Positions 34,075 to 45,586 of a stretch of 64,000 nucleotides of DNA are shown one piece after another; the stretch's first letter is position 1, and every line of letters begins with the position of its first letter. The stretch is from Coprinellus micaceus (Eukaryota > Basidiomycota > Agaricomycetes > Agaricales > Psathyrellaceae). The position numbers were made by a program, and so were the translations under genes. The stretch spans positions 2,046,001-2,110,000 of the forward strand of contig OX596335.1 in assembly GCA_951394405.1 (NCBI GenBank), written 5' to 3'. The notes under the pieces were generated by a model that did no database searches, was not told where the DNA came from, and was given only the letters and a program-made list of their open reading frames with translations.

Positions 34075-35027
34075 ATGCGTCTTTCCACCAGGCTCATCTT
34101 CCTCACCCTCGTCTCCGAGGGTTTGACTGCATTGGCGGCACCGATCGTAAGACCCTCCACCTTCGAATAAGCGCCCAGGGAATTAAACTTCATCCCTACA
34201 GGAATTTGCCGGCCCCTCTGATATTCTCGAATTCAGGGGTCTAGAGGGCCCTGAAACCCTTGATGCTCGGGAAGTCCTCTCCGATTTGGAGGTTCGGGAC
34301 TGTGATGAGTTTGAGGAGTTCTCCGTCCGCGAACTGGATGACTTCGAGCTGGCCCTTCGCTCCTTCTCAGATGAGGATCTACTCGCCCTCGAAGCTCGAG
34401 CCCTTATCAACAACATTGGCCAGGTATGTCCTTTTCTTACTCTAAACGCTCAATACTTGAGGCTAACGTACCGTAGAATCGGATAGGCAAAAAACTGGTA
34501 GGCCCTGTCAAGAAGCTCATCCGCCCCGGCAAAGCTTCTCCCAAGAAGCCCAAACCTAACGGCGTAAAGAAGACGAAGTCCAAGGGTCTTCCGAAGCCTG
34601 GCAAGGGGTCCTCGGGAATGCCTACCAAAAAGCCTGGAAAGTTAAGCAAGAAAGGCTCCGCTGCCTCAAAGAAGAAGCCTAAGAATTTGCAAGCTACTGG
34701 TGGCTCTGGGAAAGGAGGGCGCGCCAAAGGAAACAAAGAAAGCGCGAAGAAGAAGGGAAGTCAGGGTTCGGGCAAGAGAGCCGCCGGAAAGGGGAAGAAG
34801 GGCAGTAGAGGCAAGGGTAAGAATGGCGGTGGGAAGGACAAGGGAAAGAGGTCCGGGAAGAAGGGAACCACTCCATCTCGCACCAGAAACCGCACCTTCG
34901 TAAGTTCCCCTTCGCAATCCAGAGACGAGCGCTGACTGCTTGCCTAAAGAACGTCAACCTCGATCCGGGTACGCTCCTGAACGCTGGAGCTGCGATCGCC
35001 AACGTGGTGACAGGGTTGGGAAACTAG
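34075..35027 (+). CDS. Predicted secreted Lys/Gly-rich basic protein
   Basis: Four exons. Exon 1 (34075 to about 34147) encodes a signal peptide, MRLSTRLIFLTLVSEG-LTALAAPI, with a likely cleavage near ALA-A. Exon 2 encodes an acidic segment (EFAGPSDILEFRGLEGPE; EFEEFSVRELDDFELALRSF). Exon 3 starts NRIGKKLVGPVKKLIRPGK and becomes an extremely basic repeat-like core of Lys, Gly, Ser and Pro (short units such as KKPGK, GKGGR, GKGKKGS, KGKRSGKK). Exon 4 gives a short non-basic tail, NVNLDPGTLLNAGAAIANVV, stop at 35025-35027. The layout, signal peptide then acidic pro-like part then polybasic core then hydrophobic tail, suggests a charge-neutralised pro-protein. Possible roles such as cell-wall, DNA or membrane binding are inference only. 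It is not an enzyme as far as can be seen. Confidence 0.75.
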
Positions 35028-35729
35028 GGAGGGGACCAGGAGCGTACCTACGACCAGACCATGTATTTTTGAAGAAATGATTATGGGTCGATGCATCCAG
35101 TTGAAGCGAAGGCGTCAAAGGAACGTTAAGCGCCCAAGAGCGCATCACATTTGCACATCGACATCACGATCGTCGCTCATTTGCCATTGCGATCACAGCC
35201 GCACTCACCAAAACAGCCATGACCATAAATTATGAATTGCTTGCACGAATAGACAGAACATAGCAGAATATGCCGTCAAAGGCAAAGTGAGAGGGAGCAC
35301 GACGAGAAGACGGGTGGAAGAGAGGAACGAACACGAAACTCTGGTGCTGGAAACAAAGAAGGGACTAACTACTACTACTACTACTAACTAAACTACTGGC
35401 TATAGCTACAAAAGGTCATATAGCGGGTGAGGCGAGAACATAGAACGGAGAACATCTGGTAGAACATAACAACCCAGACGGGACCGAAACGTTCGTGCCC
35501 GAACGAAAACAGGGTACTAGTATCGGAAGCATGATCAATAGAAGGAGAACGACAATGGCATGGATGAAACATCGAGGGAGAAAGCAAGAAAGCAAAAGTT
35601 TCGATCTGTTCAGGTAATTGAGCGGAAGAAGGGCGACTCCAACCTCGGTCAAAGGTGGTATAAACTCTGCACGTCGAATGAGTATCGAAGGTAAAGGTCA
35701 TGGGGAGGAACAAAGACTAACCGATCGTC
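35028..35729. other. Intergenic between convergent genes
   Basis: About 700 bp between the stop of the secreted-protein gene and the stop of the HAL4-type kinase. It holds an ACT microsatellite and a reverse-oriented GGGCGCTTA motif at 35127-35135. ORFs on the minus strand (35393-35713) overlap in two frames and have no features. Confidence 0.4.
35368..35385. repeat. ACT trinucleotide microsatellite (6 units)
   Basis: Six perfect ACT units, flanked by partial ACTA units on both sides, in the untranslated space between convergent genes. Confidence 0.9.
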
Positions 35730-37854
35730 CTAAGACCCATTCATATACGCCGCACCCAACTCCTGCGCACATCCGTGGATATGCCTAGGCTCCGCGACAT
35801 CATGGCATACCTCGATGCTCTCGATCCATGCATGCGAGATGACTTTCTCAATGGGCCACCTCTCCGCAGGGATGGGCTCCAACATCTTCCGAATGAGCGG
35901 GCGACACGGCCTCGGGCTCAAGTTATTGATAGTGGGAGGGCACGCCGAGACCTGAGAGTTCGAACTTGCACAGGCCTGCGCATATGCAGAGTACAACTGG
36001 TCGGTAGCAGGCTGCGCCGCACGCCAGGGCAATTCTTGAAAGTGCAGGCAGTAGTAGACGATGCCACATGCCCAAATATCCACGAGCCGAGCATCGTAGG
36101 CTGCGACCCAAGGGCAGCAAAATGACGAACGACCGGAGGGAATATTTGAGAAAATGCGACAAGTCAGGCTGCCGCTTTTAACAGTGCAAGACTATCGGCA
36201 AGGCTTACGTTTGTTCAAAAACTGTTCTGGGGCGATGTATGGCTCGCTACCACACAGACCAGACGACATGTGGACTGTCTTCTCCCATGGAAGTCGATAG
36301 ACGGTGGAAGCGCCATAGTCCCCGATCTGCATCGATAGTGAACATCAATGAGTGGTGCGATCGTTCGACCGGGAGACGTGATAGCATACCTTCAAGTGGC
36401 CCTTGACATCGAAGAACAAATTCTCCGGTTTCAAATCCCGATGAGCGACACCTTGACCGTGAAGATACGACACGCCCTTGAGCATCTGCTTGAAGCAGCA
36501 CTCGACTTCGGCCGGGCTCATACCACTGCAAAGGCAATCAAAAAGTAAGAAACCGATCAGGCGAAATGAGAGGGAACCTCGAGATTGTGCCGCGCAAAGC
36601 ACGGCCGATGCAATGGCGACGACAGCCATTCCCATGGATCAAGTCGCCAAGCACAAGCCGCCGCAAAGTATATAAACGATGGCCCGAGGTTGCGCCTCAA
36701 CCAAAATTTTAACACTCACCCTCTCTTGATCGCTGCATAGAGGTCGCCTCCGGGACAAAACTCCATGACCTCGCACCAGTTCATATTCTCGTCCTGAACG
36801 AGATCAACAGTTTCGACGACGTTGGGATGATGGAGGGTGGACGAGATGCAGAACTCGGCGGTTAGCTTCTTGACGTATTCCTTTTCCGACTCGTTCTTGC
36901 GTCGTTTTCTGAACTCCTGGATCAAAGATGACTATCGATAACACCAGCTGACGACACATGAAGACATACCTTCACCGCGTACAGCTTCTCCTCGGTCCTG
37001 TCCCACTTATGCGCCAAGCGAACCACACTGGTAGCACCTTTTCCGATCGCCAATTTCTGGCAAACTCCGTACTTCTGCGACAGACTGGCAGCGCTATCAC
37101 CTGCAGTGCTTCTTGCGCGACCTTCTCCTGCATCCGAATCCGAGCGCTTGGAAGAAGTCGACCGCTGCGAACTTTTGCGACTCAGCTTTGGTCCGCTGCT
37201 GAGGAGGTCCTTTAGAGTGAACTTGTGGGAAGAGTCACCCTTTTCAGAATGGATAGACCCTGCTCTCGACGTACGACCCGGGGTGATTGGGACCTCCGCC
37301 TTGCTTCCACGGCGCTCCCTACCGGGGGTTGTGGGTTGCTGGACCTTGTTTCCGGAGACTCCGGCAGACATACTCGGCGCTCTGCTTGCAGGCTTGCTTG
37401 CAGGGCGGCTGGGAGGGGCGCTGTCCCCACCCCAATAGCTCTCAGTTGGGGAGACCAAGACAGGTGAAGGCAGCGGGGATGGGCCATCGTCGTTGGCCTT
37501 GAGGGACCTGACAGACTTCCGATCGCTGTCTACTTGGGTCGGTTGGGTGTTAAGCTTGTTCGCCAAGGCCCCGCGAGTGTACCCTGGCTCCTTCTCACCC
37601 CTGATGAGCGAATCAGGCGGGGGCAGAGGGAAGAAGCTGGACGAGTTTTCAGGAGTCATGGTCTTGCCGTTGACAAGACTGGGGGTGAGGGTGGGAGTGC
37701 TGCCCGCAAGCTTGCGGTTCGCGGCATTGAGATCGAGGGCGTCGTTGAAACGTTTGTTGAAATGGGTCATATTGGGGGGTTTGTCAGAGTTGTCGGGGCC
37801 TTCGCTCTCTGCTAGGGTGGCGTCTGCGGCGGAATTGGAGTCTGAGATGGCCAT
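35730..37854 (-). CDS. HAL4/SAT4-type Ser/Thr protein kinase
   Basis: The start at 37854 (MAISDSNSAADATLAE) opens a 270-residue disordered Ser/Pro-rich N-terminus with many SP/TP sites (TPTLTPS, PLPSPVLVSP). The kinase domain begins at YGVCQKLAIGKGATSVV (glycine loop) with the catalytic Lys in KLYAVK. Then come EFRKRRKNESEKEYVKKLTA, LHHPNVVETVDLVQD, the catalytic loop HRDLKPEN near 36440, the metal motif DYG (IGDYGAS, near 36320) in place of DFG, GSEPYIAPEQF, and DIWACGIVYYCLHFQELPW. The C-lobe ends AERWPIEKVISHAWIESIEV. The stop is at 35730. These features fit the fungal HAL/NPR family, which in yeast regulates K+ transporters and nutrient permeases at the plasma membrane. All catalytic residues are kept; Phe to Tyr in DFG is a tolerated change. 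Confidence 0.9.
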
Positions 37855-40800
37855 GATGGTGATGAATGCAGTGACGGTCGTAGGGTAGAGTCGTGTAGGT
37901 GAAGTTGTCGCTTGTTATCCTGATTGAATTAAGCTGGCCGTGGATGGACTGGAGATAAGATATCGTTTGGGTCGTGGGGAGGGTACGTGGGCGGTGCGCA
38001 GAGAGCAAGTTGGGGAGGGCTATTGCTTTAAAAGCCGATATATGAAAGCCGGGATTCTGGTGGACTTCTAGAGGGATATAAACATGGTGTACAATACGAT
38101 TTGAGTTTGGTTTTCGCGGTTCTGAACCTGGAACCCGGTGCAAAAGTGACGCTGAGTGAGATGGATCTTGGACTGAGCTAGAGCGATCGGGGGTACATAC
38201 AAAAAAGAGGGCTAGTGGCGAGACAGCTGGAGATTGCGGTCAGAAGAGCGCTGACGGTGCCGACAAAAGGCAGCTGAGTCGGCCAAAAACCCGCTCGTCG
38301 CTGTCGCCCGCGTCGAGGAAGAACTGGATGCAACAGAGACTGGCAGCGATGGTGGTGGTTGAGGGAGAAGAGCTGGGGCCGGCCGCTAAATGCCCCAGCC
38401 ACTGACTAAGCCAAGTCCACGTGTAATTATTTATTACCTATCTTATCTAAATTAACACTTAGCTACCCGATCGCCCTTGTCTCCTCCCGACTCCCTGGCT
38501 CAACACACTTGAACTCAAATCCTCGAACCCCGCAGCCAGGCACTGGCATTCATATCCCAGGCGCTCATCGCCCAAAGAGACTGCCCGTTCATATCTGACG
38601 TCTTATCTCTGTGGTATGCCCAACCACCACATGCAGCCCTGTCCAGATTCGAATCGTGCAAACTCGCTCGCCCTTGTGATCCAGGGCGTGGCGTCCTGCC
38701 CATCCGCACCTTCTGATCACCCGGACCAGGATCATCGGCGCGATTTGCCAAACTGCATTGTGGGCGGGTGCGATGCTACAAGGCTCGTCAGCTGCGCGAA
38801 CCTCCACACAAGCACCCACACATCCCGACGTCCTGATCATCGTCGGAAATGAAATGAAGACGGTGAGTCAAAAGCTCAATCGTCCCGAGAGTCTCTCTCG
38901 ATGGCTGATCTGCCAGGTTAAGGCAGATTCTGCGCCGTATTCCAAACTTCTTCCTTCCTACAGATGGCGACAAACGAGACGCAGGTCTGGATCTTTCGCT
39001 GGAAACTCTCCCAGTCATATCCCATCATGGTGAGTTGTTTCCGGCCAGGCGGATCGCAGCATCTCCTTCTTTGCCCTGCGGCGAGTGCACCCGCTCGGGC
39101 CAGCTTCCAGTCAAATGACCCGATGGCGTCACAAATCGCTTTCAATCACCTCCTTACCTTAGTGCTGCGAACGACGGGCACCTGGCGAGTCGTCGGCTGA
39201 AAGCGAGGTGGGCTTTGCGGAATGGAGTTTAGTTCCTTCCCGCTGGCTTGGTACATCTTCTATTCACATTCCCTCGTCATTTCACTCACCTATTGGTCTG
39301 GAGCGGGTCTGTAGGCTGCCTGATCTTCATCGATAGTCTGCCTTCGGCGAAACCGAGTGAAGGTTCATGAAAAAATCAATGGTCGACGAACCGGCTAAGA
39401 CCCATTAGCCTTGTCGCATGGCTCAAGTCGAATGGCGAAAATCCCGCGTCCGGGTGACCGTCTGAGCCTCCGAGTCCCCCAGCCGCCATGGGTTTCGTGA
39501 ATCCCAGCACCCAAGTTGCGGTAACATAGCCGGTAAAGGGGCAGCCTCGTTCCTTCATCTGACATGAGAACGAGACGCCATCACCCAGCTACCCGTTACG
39601 TGCAAGGCAATCATGTTTTATGAACACCCCAAATTTCAAGTTCAATCGCCACTTCAGTTCACTAAACCTTAGCTTTTGGCAGTAATGTCGCCTTCCTACC
39701 GCAGCCAAGACGGGCAAGAGGGTGCGTTTCACTATCAAGGGACCACTAAACTTACTCTGGCTTATTTTAATACTTTGCCAACCAACCCAATCGCCACCGC
39801 CCGTTATCTGCTCATATCGAACCTCGTGCTCCAGAGATCCCCCGCTGCGTCGCTGAAGTCGCGCACATTGAGGCAAGCTGCCTTCACATAGGTATGTGAA
39901 TTCGGATACCCCATATATTAGGCCATTTGTTATCCATTTCGAACTTCGCGGAAGGAAGTCGCCCGGACATACAGAAGTCGACCGTGTTTGAAGCCGATAG
40001 AAGATCTCTTCTCTGCGACCCTGGAGCAAAGGAACCGTCCGAACAGCGGCCTGACTGGTCAAAGACCTACGGCTTTTTCTTGTACGGATAAAACGAGCCT
40101 GTGCCCATAAAAACATATCTTGGACATTTGTGATTGATTTCATGACCTCGTGCCTACACCCTCCCTTGTGGCTCTCGGATTTCTCGCGTTTTGGACGGTA
40201 TCGAAGTCTCCAAAGCGTCCTAACCGCGCTTGTGGCTGCGGCACTGAGACGCTAGCTCCCAAACCACTAAAGATAACATGGCCATGACGGCGGTAGTCAG
40301 TTATTCATAGGCATCTGCGAGCGATCTGTATACAAAGCTTCAGGCAGGTCTGGTCGCAGATGAAATTAGGCAGTGGAGTCGACCTTGATGCAGACTACGA
40401 CTCTCCGTGCCAGATCCCTGGATAAGCACCGTGGAATGGATATCACCAAGACCCAGCGCAGATATTGCTCAGCAACTTGCTATGGACTGGCTCCTGGAAC
40501 GTGGCTATGTGGACCGACCGAGCCAATTGAATAAATTTGAAATGTAAAAAATGAATAACCCCTTAGCGGGGAAGGAGGAGAGCATCGTGCCGTCGGCTGC
40601 TGAGTCTGAACCTGGATGAACTGGGGTGATAAGGTTCTGCAGTGGCTGGCTTACGTAAGGTCGCGGCAAATGCCGAATCAACAAGGCTGCTCGTTGGGTT
40701 GGTCTTCATCGTCGACACCCTCAAGACCAAGGCGAGTATTTCTGCAGAATCCATGCCCCTCCTCGTCGCTGACATTCTCGCTCGCCGTCCCACCCGTCGA

Positions 40801-40896
40801 CCCCGAAATTATCCCAAAATCCCGCGAAAATCCACCCCAACTCACCATTCAAACTCGAATCTGGATGGAATTGGAACACATTAGAACCCGACGAAG
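37855..40896. other. 3 kb gene-poor stretch, no supported gene
   Basis: The first 500 bp are the kinase promoter and leader. The remainder shows many short overlapping ORFs on both strands. The longest is a 184-codon minus frame (40143-39589) without recognisable domain; a 60-codon minus frame at 39558-39376 is similar. No P450, transposase or reverse transcriptase motif was found. The last 300 bp are the eL19 promoter. Decayed unique sequence or a spliced gene I cannot read are both possible. Confidence 0.4.
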
Positions 40897-41675
40897 ATGG
40901 GTACGTCCTCGCACAGTCCTCACAGCGGCGAATCCATGATAGATCTAGCTGCCCACAGTCAACCTCCGATCACAAAAGCGCCTTGCCGCGAGCGTCGCCG
41001 GCGTCGGGAAGCGCAAAATCTGGCTCGACCCCGCTGAGCAGTCCGAGATTGGCAACGCCAACTCGCGAACCCATGTGAAGAAGCTCATCAAGGACGGCCG
41101 CATCATCGTCAAGCCCACCACCATCCACTCCCGCGCCCGCACTCGTGAACTTCTCGCCGCCAAGCGCAAGGGTCGCCACACCGGTGTCGGTAAGCGCAAG
41201 GGTACCGCCGATGCCCGTATGCCCGCCAAGGTCATCTGGATGAGGAGACAGAGAGTTCTCAGGAGGCTGTTGAGGAAGTACAGAGAGGCTGGCAAGATCG
41301 ACAAGCACCTGTTCGTACCGCCATCCTTTGCAACGTTTCGAGTCATGTCGTACTTACGCCCTCGGCTCCGAACTTTTCTCCACCACACAGCTACCACTCT
41401 CTCTACCAGAAGTCCAAGGGTAACGTCTTCAAGAACAAGCGTGTTCTCATGGAGTACATCCACAAGGCCAAGGCCGAGAAGAACCGCACCAAGATCCTCT
41501 CTGACCAGATGGAGGCCCGCCGCGTCAAGAACAAGGTGCGTTCCGTCACCCCCATCCACCCCGTGAGCCTCGTCCTAATATCTCGTAACAGGCTGCCCGC
41601 GAGCGTCGCGCTGCCCGTGTTGCCGAGAAGAGGCAGGGTATCGTCGCCGTCGAGCACGAGGATGTTCAGGAGTAA
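40897..41675 (+). CDS. RPL19: 60S ribosomal protein eL19
   Basis: Large-subunit ribosomal protein whose long C-terminal helix bridges the two subunits. Exon 1 contributes only the ATG and one G (40897-40900). After a 61-bp intron the frame reads [20 protein letters not shown], then [58 protein letters not shown] and [21 protein letters not shown] second intron (about 41309-41390) splits [21 protein letters not shown] third near 41536-41591 joins RRVKNK to [15 protein letters not shown]. The stop is at 41673-41675. The length is about 190 residues, normal for the family. A minimal first exon with only the start codon is common in ribosomal protein genes. Confidence 0.96.
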
Positions 41676-41980
41676 ACGTAAAGCACTGGATGTTCTGGTC
41701 AACGTCGTCCCCGCCAACTCTGCTCCCCCTCCCATGCACACTACACCTCTCCCACTGCAGCATACACACATGTACAGCGATAGGAATGATTATGCCTCCC
41801 ATGCCACTTTCGTTCGGAATTTTCAAACACTTGGAATGGGAGATGAGCGTCAGGGCTCACTTTATTTCAATCTTGACTGTACACACTCTCTAAGATTACA
41901 TGCGATATGGCCACAAAAATACAACTACAAAACATTGAAGCCTACTCTATGTCTAAGTTCCAAGGAACATGATTGAAAGC
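41676..41980. other. Short convergent spacer
   Basis: 305 bp between the eL19 stop and the stop of the pseudokinase gene. It holds the two 3' UTRs only; nothing else seen. Confidence 0.4.
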
Positions 41981-44900
41981 TTAATATGTGGGACTGGAAC
42001 GAACCAGCCTGAGCGTCTCGTCAGGCTCCATCTTGCCCTCCAAAGTGCCCCCATCGACACGGCAACTGTCGTCAAACTCCTTGGAATCGTCCTCGTCGTC
42101 GCAGGCTACAGTTGGGGTGAATGGACCACCATCCGACTCGGGAGTGGACGACGATGGGGAGAATGGGGAAGACCAATGGGAGGGAGCTTGCCCCATATAC
42201 ACTTGAACGGCAGGACTAAACTTGGGCCCGACACCGTCCTCGAGGCATGGAACGATCCAAGTTGCAGAGTTACCAGCGTGATAGGTTTCCCTAACCCTTG
42301 CTGAAGCAGGGACTGGAGACCGGTGGGCCTCTCGAAGGGTGCCACGGCTGGTCTTCTTCGCAATCTGACTTCGGCACTCATCCCTGCTCTTCTGCTCACT
42401 CGTACACGCCAGACCCAGCCCTCTCGCCACGCCCGAGCTAGGCGCGGCGATCGAAGTGGCAAGAGCTTCCGACCTCCTCCCCATATCCGCATCGGCAAGA
42501 TCCTCCGTACGAGCCAGTGCCGCCTTTCCCGAAGGGAACATACACCCCCTTGGCGCCCCGCTTATGATTGACGTCTTCGAAGGAACCGCGGGCTTGAGGT
42601 TGTACTGAAACCCGATGCCACTCCCGATCTGCTCGACGCCCAATGGGAGATTGACATTTGAGTTCGATTGAATGCTGCTCGTCGTCGGACCCCCAAGTAC
42701 ACTGGGTATGGAGGGAAGGGGTGGAACAATGCTCGTCATGGATGCGGATGTTGGTAAACCCGGGCCCTTTGCCTTCTTCCGTCCAAACGAAACGGTAGAG
42801 AGGTTCAGAAATAAGTTCTTCGGATACAGGGCCGAAGCTCTGTTCGAGGTGCTGGCCGCGACATTGCTGACGCCCTTCGAGGCCCTGCCGCTACGAGGCT
42901 TGAAGAACGAGAAGATATTCTTCATCCCCGACTCGGCACCTCCAGACCGGAGTGACATTGCTCGCTCTTGGTCTTCCTGGTCAAGGATGTCCCATATCTC
43001 AGGACCACACGGGGTGTGGGCCAAAGGCTGTTCAGCCTCCCTCAAAGATAGGGCCTCCGGAGAACGTGCCTCGCTTGTTCGATGAGGACGCCCAAAAGTC
43101 CTCGATAGGGGGGAGGGGAGACCGAGTCCACCTTCACCACCATGGTGAGGAGAACCCAAACCGCCATTGGAGCAGAGAAACGGCTGGGGCGACTGTATGG
43201 GGGAGCGAGATGCCTTTTTCTCTATGCGAAGAGGCTGCACGTCCACTAGTGCTAAGTGAATCGGGTCGATAGGATGCGCCGGAAGGGAAGAAGGCGCAGC
43301 TGCAGTGGAATATCGGGTGGGAGGTGGAGGGTCTCTGTTCATAGGCTTGTCGAACGAACCAGGGAAAGGAGGGACTGGAGGGACACGGGTGAATCAGGCG
43401 GAGTCAGGAAGCAGGAAAGTGACAAACCATACCTTCTACGAGCCGATCAGCGACTTTCGTCCACGATCTGGGTGGGAGCAGAACATTCAGGACAGCCGCA
43501 GAATTCATTGATGTATAACTTACACGTTGGTGAAGAACCCATGGCTCTTGATCTCGTCCAGGTTCAGACGAATACGAGGATTCCTCTCGAGGCACTATGG
43601 AAGTGTCAACGTCATCACAATAAAGGCGCTTTTAGGAGCTGACCTTGACGATAAGGTCCCTTGTCTGCGGATGAATCAAGCGAAGGGAATCAGGGGTCAA
43701 GGACCCTTCGATTACCCTGGCTTTCAGATCATCTGAACCCTCAGGTCCCACACCAATCTTGAATGGATGCTATATCCCGTTTCATCGCCCAATCTAAACC
43801 ACGGGATAGTTGGGGTCGTACCTTGCCAAAGTACATATAGTACAAGACCATGCCAAAACCCCAGCAATCCACGATTAGATCATGCGACCATCCGAGAAGC
43901 ACTTCGGGAGCTTGGTAGCACTGCGTCCTTGGCTGCAAAGACATGAACTCTCCGGAAAAGGCCAGAGCGGTCGAGTTTTGCCCAGTCGAGGCGACGAAAT
44001 CCGCATACTCAAAGTTGCTAATAACCACATGTCCCGATTGGTCGAATACGACATCGTCCGGGTTCAGGTTACGGTGCATGATCCCAATTGAGTGGAGATT
44101 GCATATACCGACGATCTGCACTCCTGTTAGTAGTCTTGGGAAAGCGGAACGAGCTGACGCGGTACTCACAATCTCACACGCATAGAAAACCACGCGTTGG
44201 GAAGAAAGGGTCCCGGTTTTCTCGACCAGCTCGCGCAAGCTTCCACTGGGTAGGTCCTGAAGAATGCTTGCTTAAACTCAAGCTCTTTTTATCGGCGAAT
44301 GGTGACATACCAGAACCAGATGAACGCGCCCATCTTCTCGGAAAGATGATCTCAAATGAGGAAGGAATGGGGCACCCAGATCTCTCAAGGTCTCCAAGAT
44401 ATCCTGCTCCGTCCAGGGAAAGTGGTCTCGGCGACATCTAACCTTGTACATCCTTCCCGTCTTCTTACGCTTGCACACCATCACGGTAACCCCCGCGTCG
44501 GTAGTACCCCCAATGTTCAAGATTTCGAAGTCTGACAAACTCGTCGAATACTGCGAAGATTGGATATGAGCGACAGAAATTAGTGACGCGATCTTAATGA
44601 AACTTACGGTTAACGCGGGGCTAGGCTCGACAGCTTCAGGAATAGTGGATAGCGTCGCGGGAACCTTAGGCGTCATGAACACGACCTCCTAGGAAAGGGT
44701 CAGTCGGATGCCTGATTATGATACAATGTGCCAGGCATACAGAAACGTCACTATCGTTTCCAAAATCCGGGACGACATCCCTTAGATTGGGGAAGGTCTG
44801 CACGAGCAATAAGCACTGGAGCAAGGGATCAGGCATGGTCGCATACCTGGATATCGTAACTCATGTCGAGGCTTACGGACCGACTCTCGTGGGTTCGACG

Positions 44901-45172
44901 CGTCACATCTCCAACTGGATCTTCGTCCGCAAAGATGCCAGAGAATCTGAGAGAAAGCTTCAAGGCGAGTTTAGCGTTCCCTAAGATCAAAGGGTAGTCC
45001 ATCTTACTGAAAGCGGCGGGGAGTCAGACCAATCCACGTCAAGGCGAGGTGGGATTGGACTTCGAGGTCCACGGTAGATGGGTGGCGGGGGTGCCATTAC
45101 ATCTCGAAGAATGGTGGCGGTTGAAGGAAACTGGGCGAGGCTCTCAACGCTAGACGCGTCAAAGGTAACCAT
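41981..45172 (-). CDS. Predicted pseudokinase with AGC-like C-lobe and long disordered tail
   Basis: The likely start is the ATG at 45172 (MVTFDASSVESLAQFPS). After a disordered region the kinase-like fold starts at YSTSLSDFEILNIGGTTDAG, with a Lys at the beta3 place (GRMYKVRC). The catalytic loop reads MHRNLNPDDVVF instead of HRDLKPEN, so the catalytic Asp, the Lys and the Asn are all changed. The DFG place reads SNFEYAD. The APE motif is kept (CYQAPEVLLGWSHD), as is DCWGFGMVLYYMYFGK. The C-lobe ends in NPRIRLNLDEIKSHGFF and, after an intron, a turn like that of AGC kinases (TNVSWTKVADRL), then VPPFPGSFDKP. A 450-residue Ser/Pro-rich tail follows (43342-41981), ending LRLVRSSPTY. I predict a scaffold or allosteric partner rather than an active enzyme. 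The gene family is not recognised, and exon edges before 44700 are uncertain. Confidence 0.75.
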
Positions 45173-45586
45173 GATTGACTTACGCTTGCTTCTGAGGAAT
45201 CGCTGTTGAAGTCGCAAAATGAATGCGAAGCCATTCTGGGCGGGTATGGCGCCAGGCCGCTTGGTTTCGCCAGGCGAGGATACTGTCGACGGCGGGGTGT
45301 CAGATAGTCCTTGCGAGGGTCCACAAATCCCGCTACTCACGAAAGGTCCTGGCCGGGTATCGCTCGGGGAGTTCGAGACGCGGGAGAACAGAGTGAGAGG
45401 CAAGAGGATGAGATCGCGCAAATATTCATGCCAGCTTGGGTAATATCGACTTGAATTCCACACGCATAATATACAGATAATGGTTATTTTCGGATCTGCG
45501 CTGGCGGGCGTGGCATGAGTGAAGGAATGACAGGAACGACGGTGCTCTCACCGTCCCGTTTACTCCTGTCCATCCAGATAGGACTC
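45173..45586. other. Spacer upstream of pseudokinase / 3' of ADE8
   Basis: About 410 bp. The minus frame stays open here up to about 45463 but only from a GTG, and the in-frame ATG is at 45172. An extra 5' exon of the pseudokinase in this stretch cannot be ruled out. Confidence 0.3.

Noticed and set aside
39376..39558. 60-codon minus ORF with an ordered-looking sequence
   Set aside because: Too short, no family recalled, and no splice-compatible neighbours; kept only as a note.
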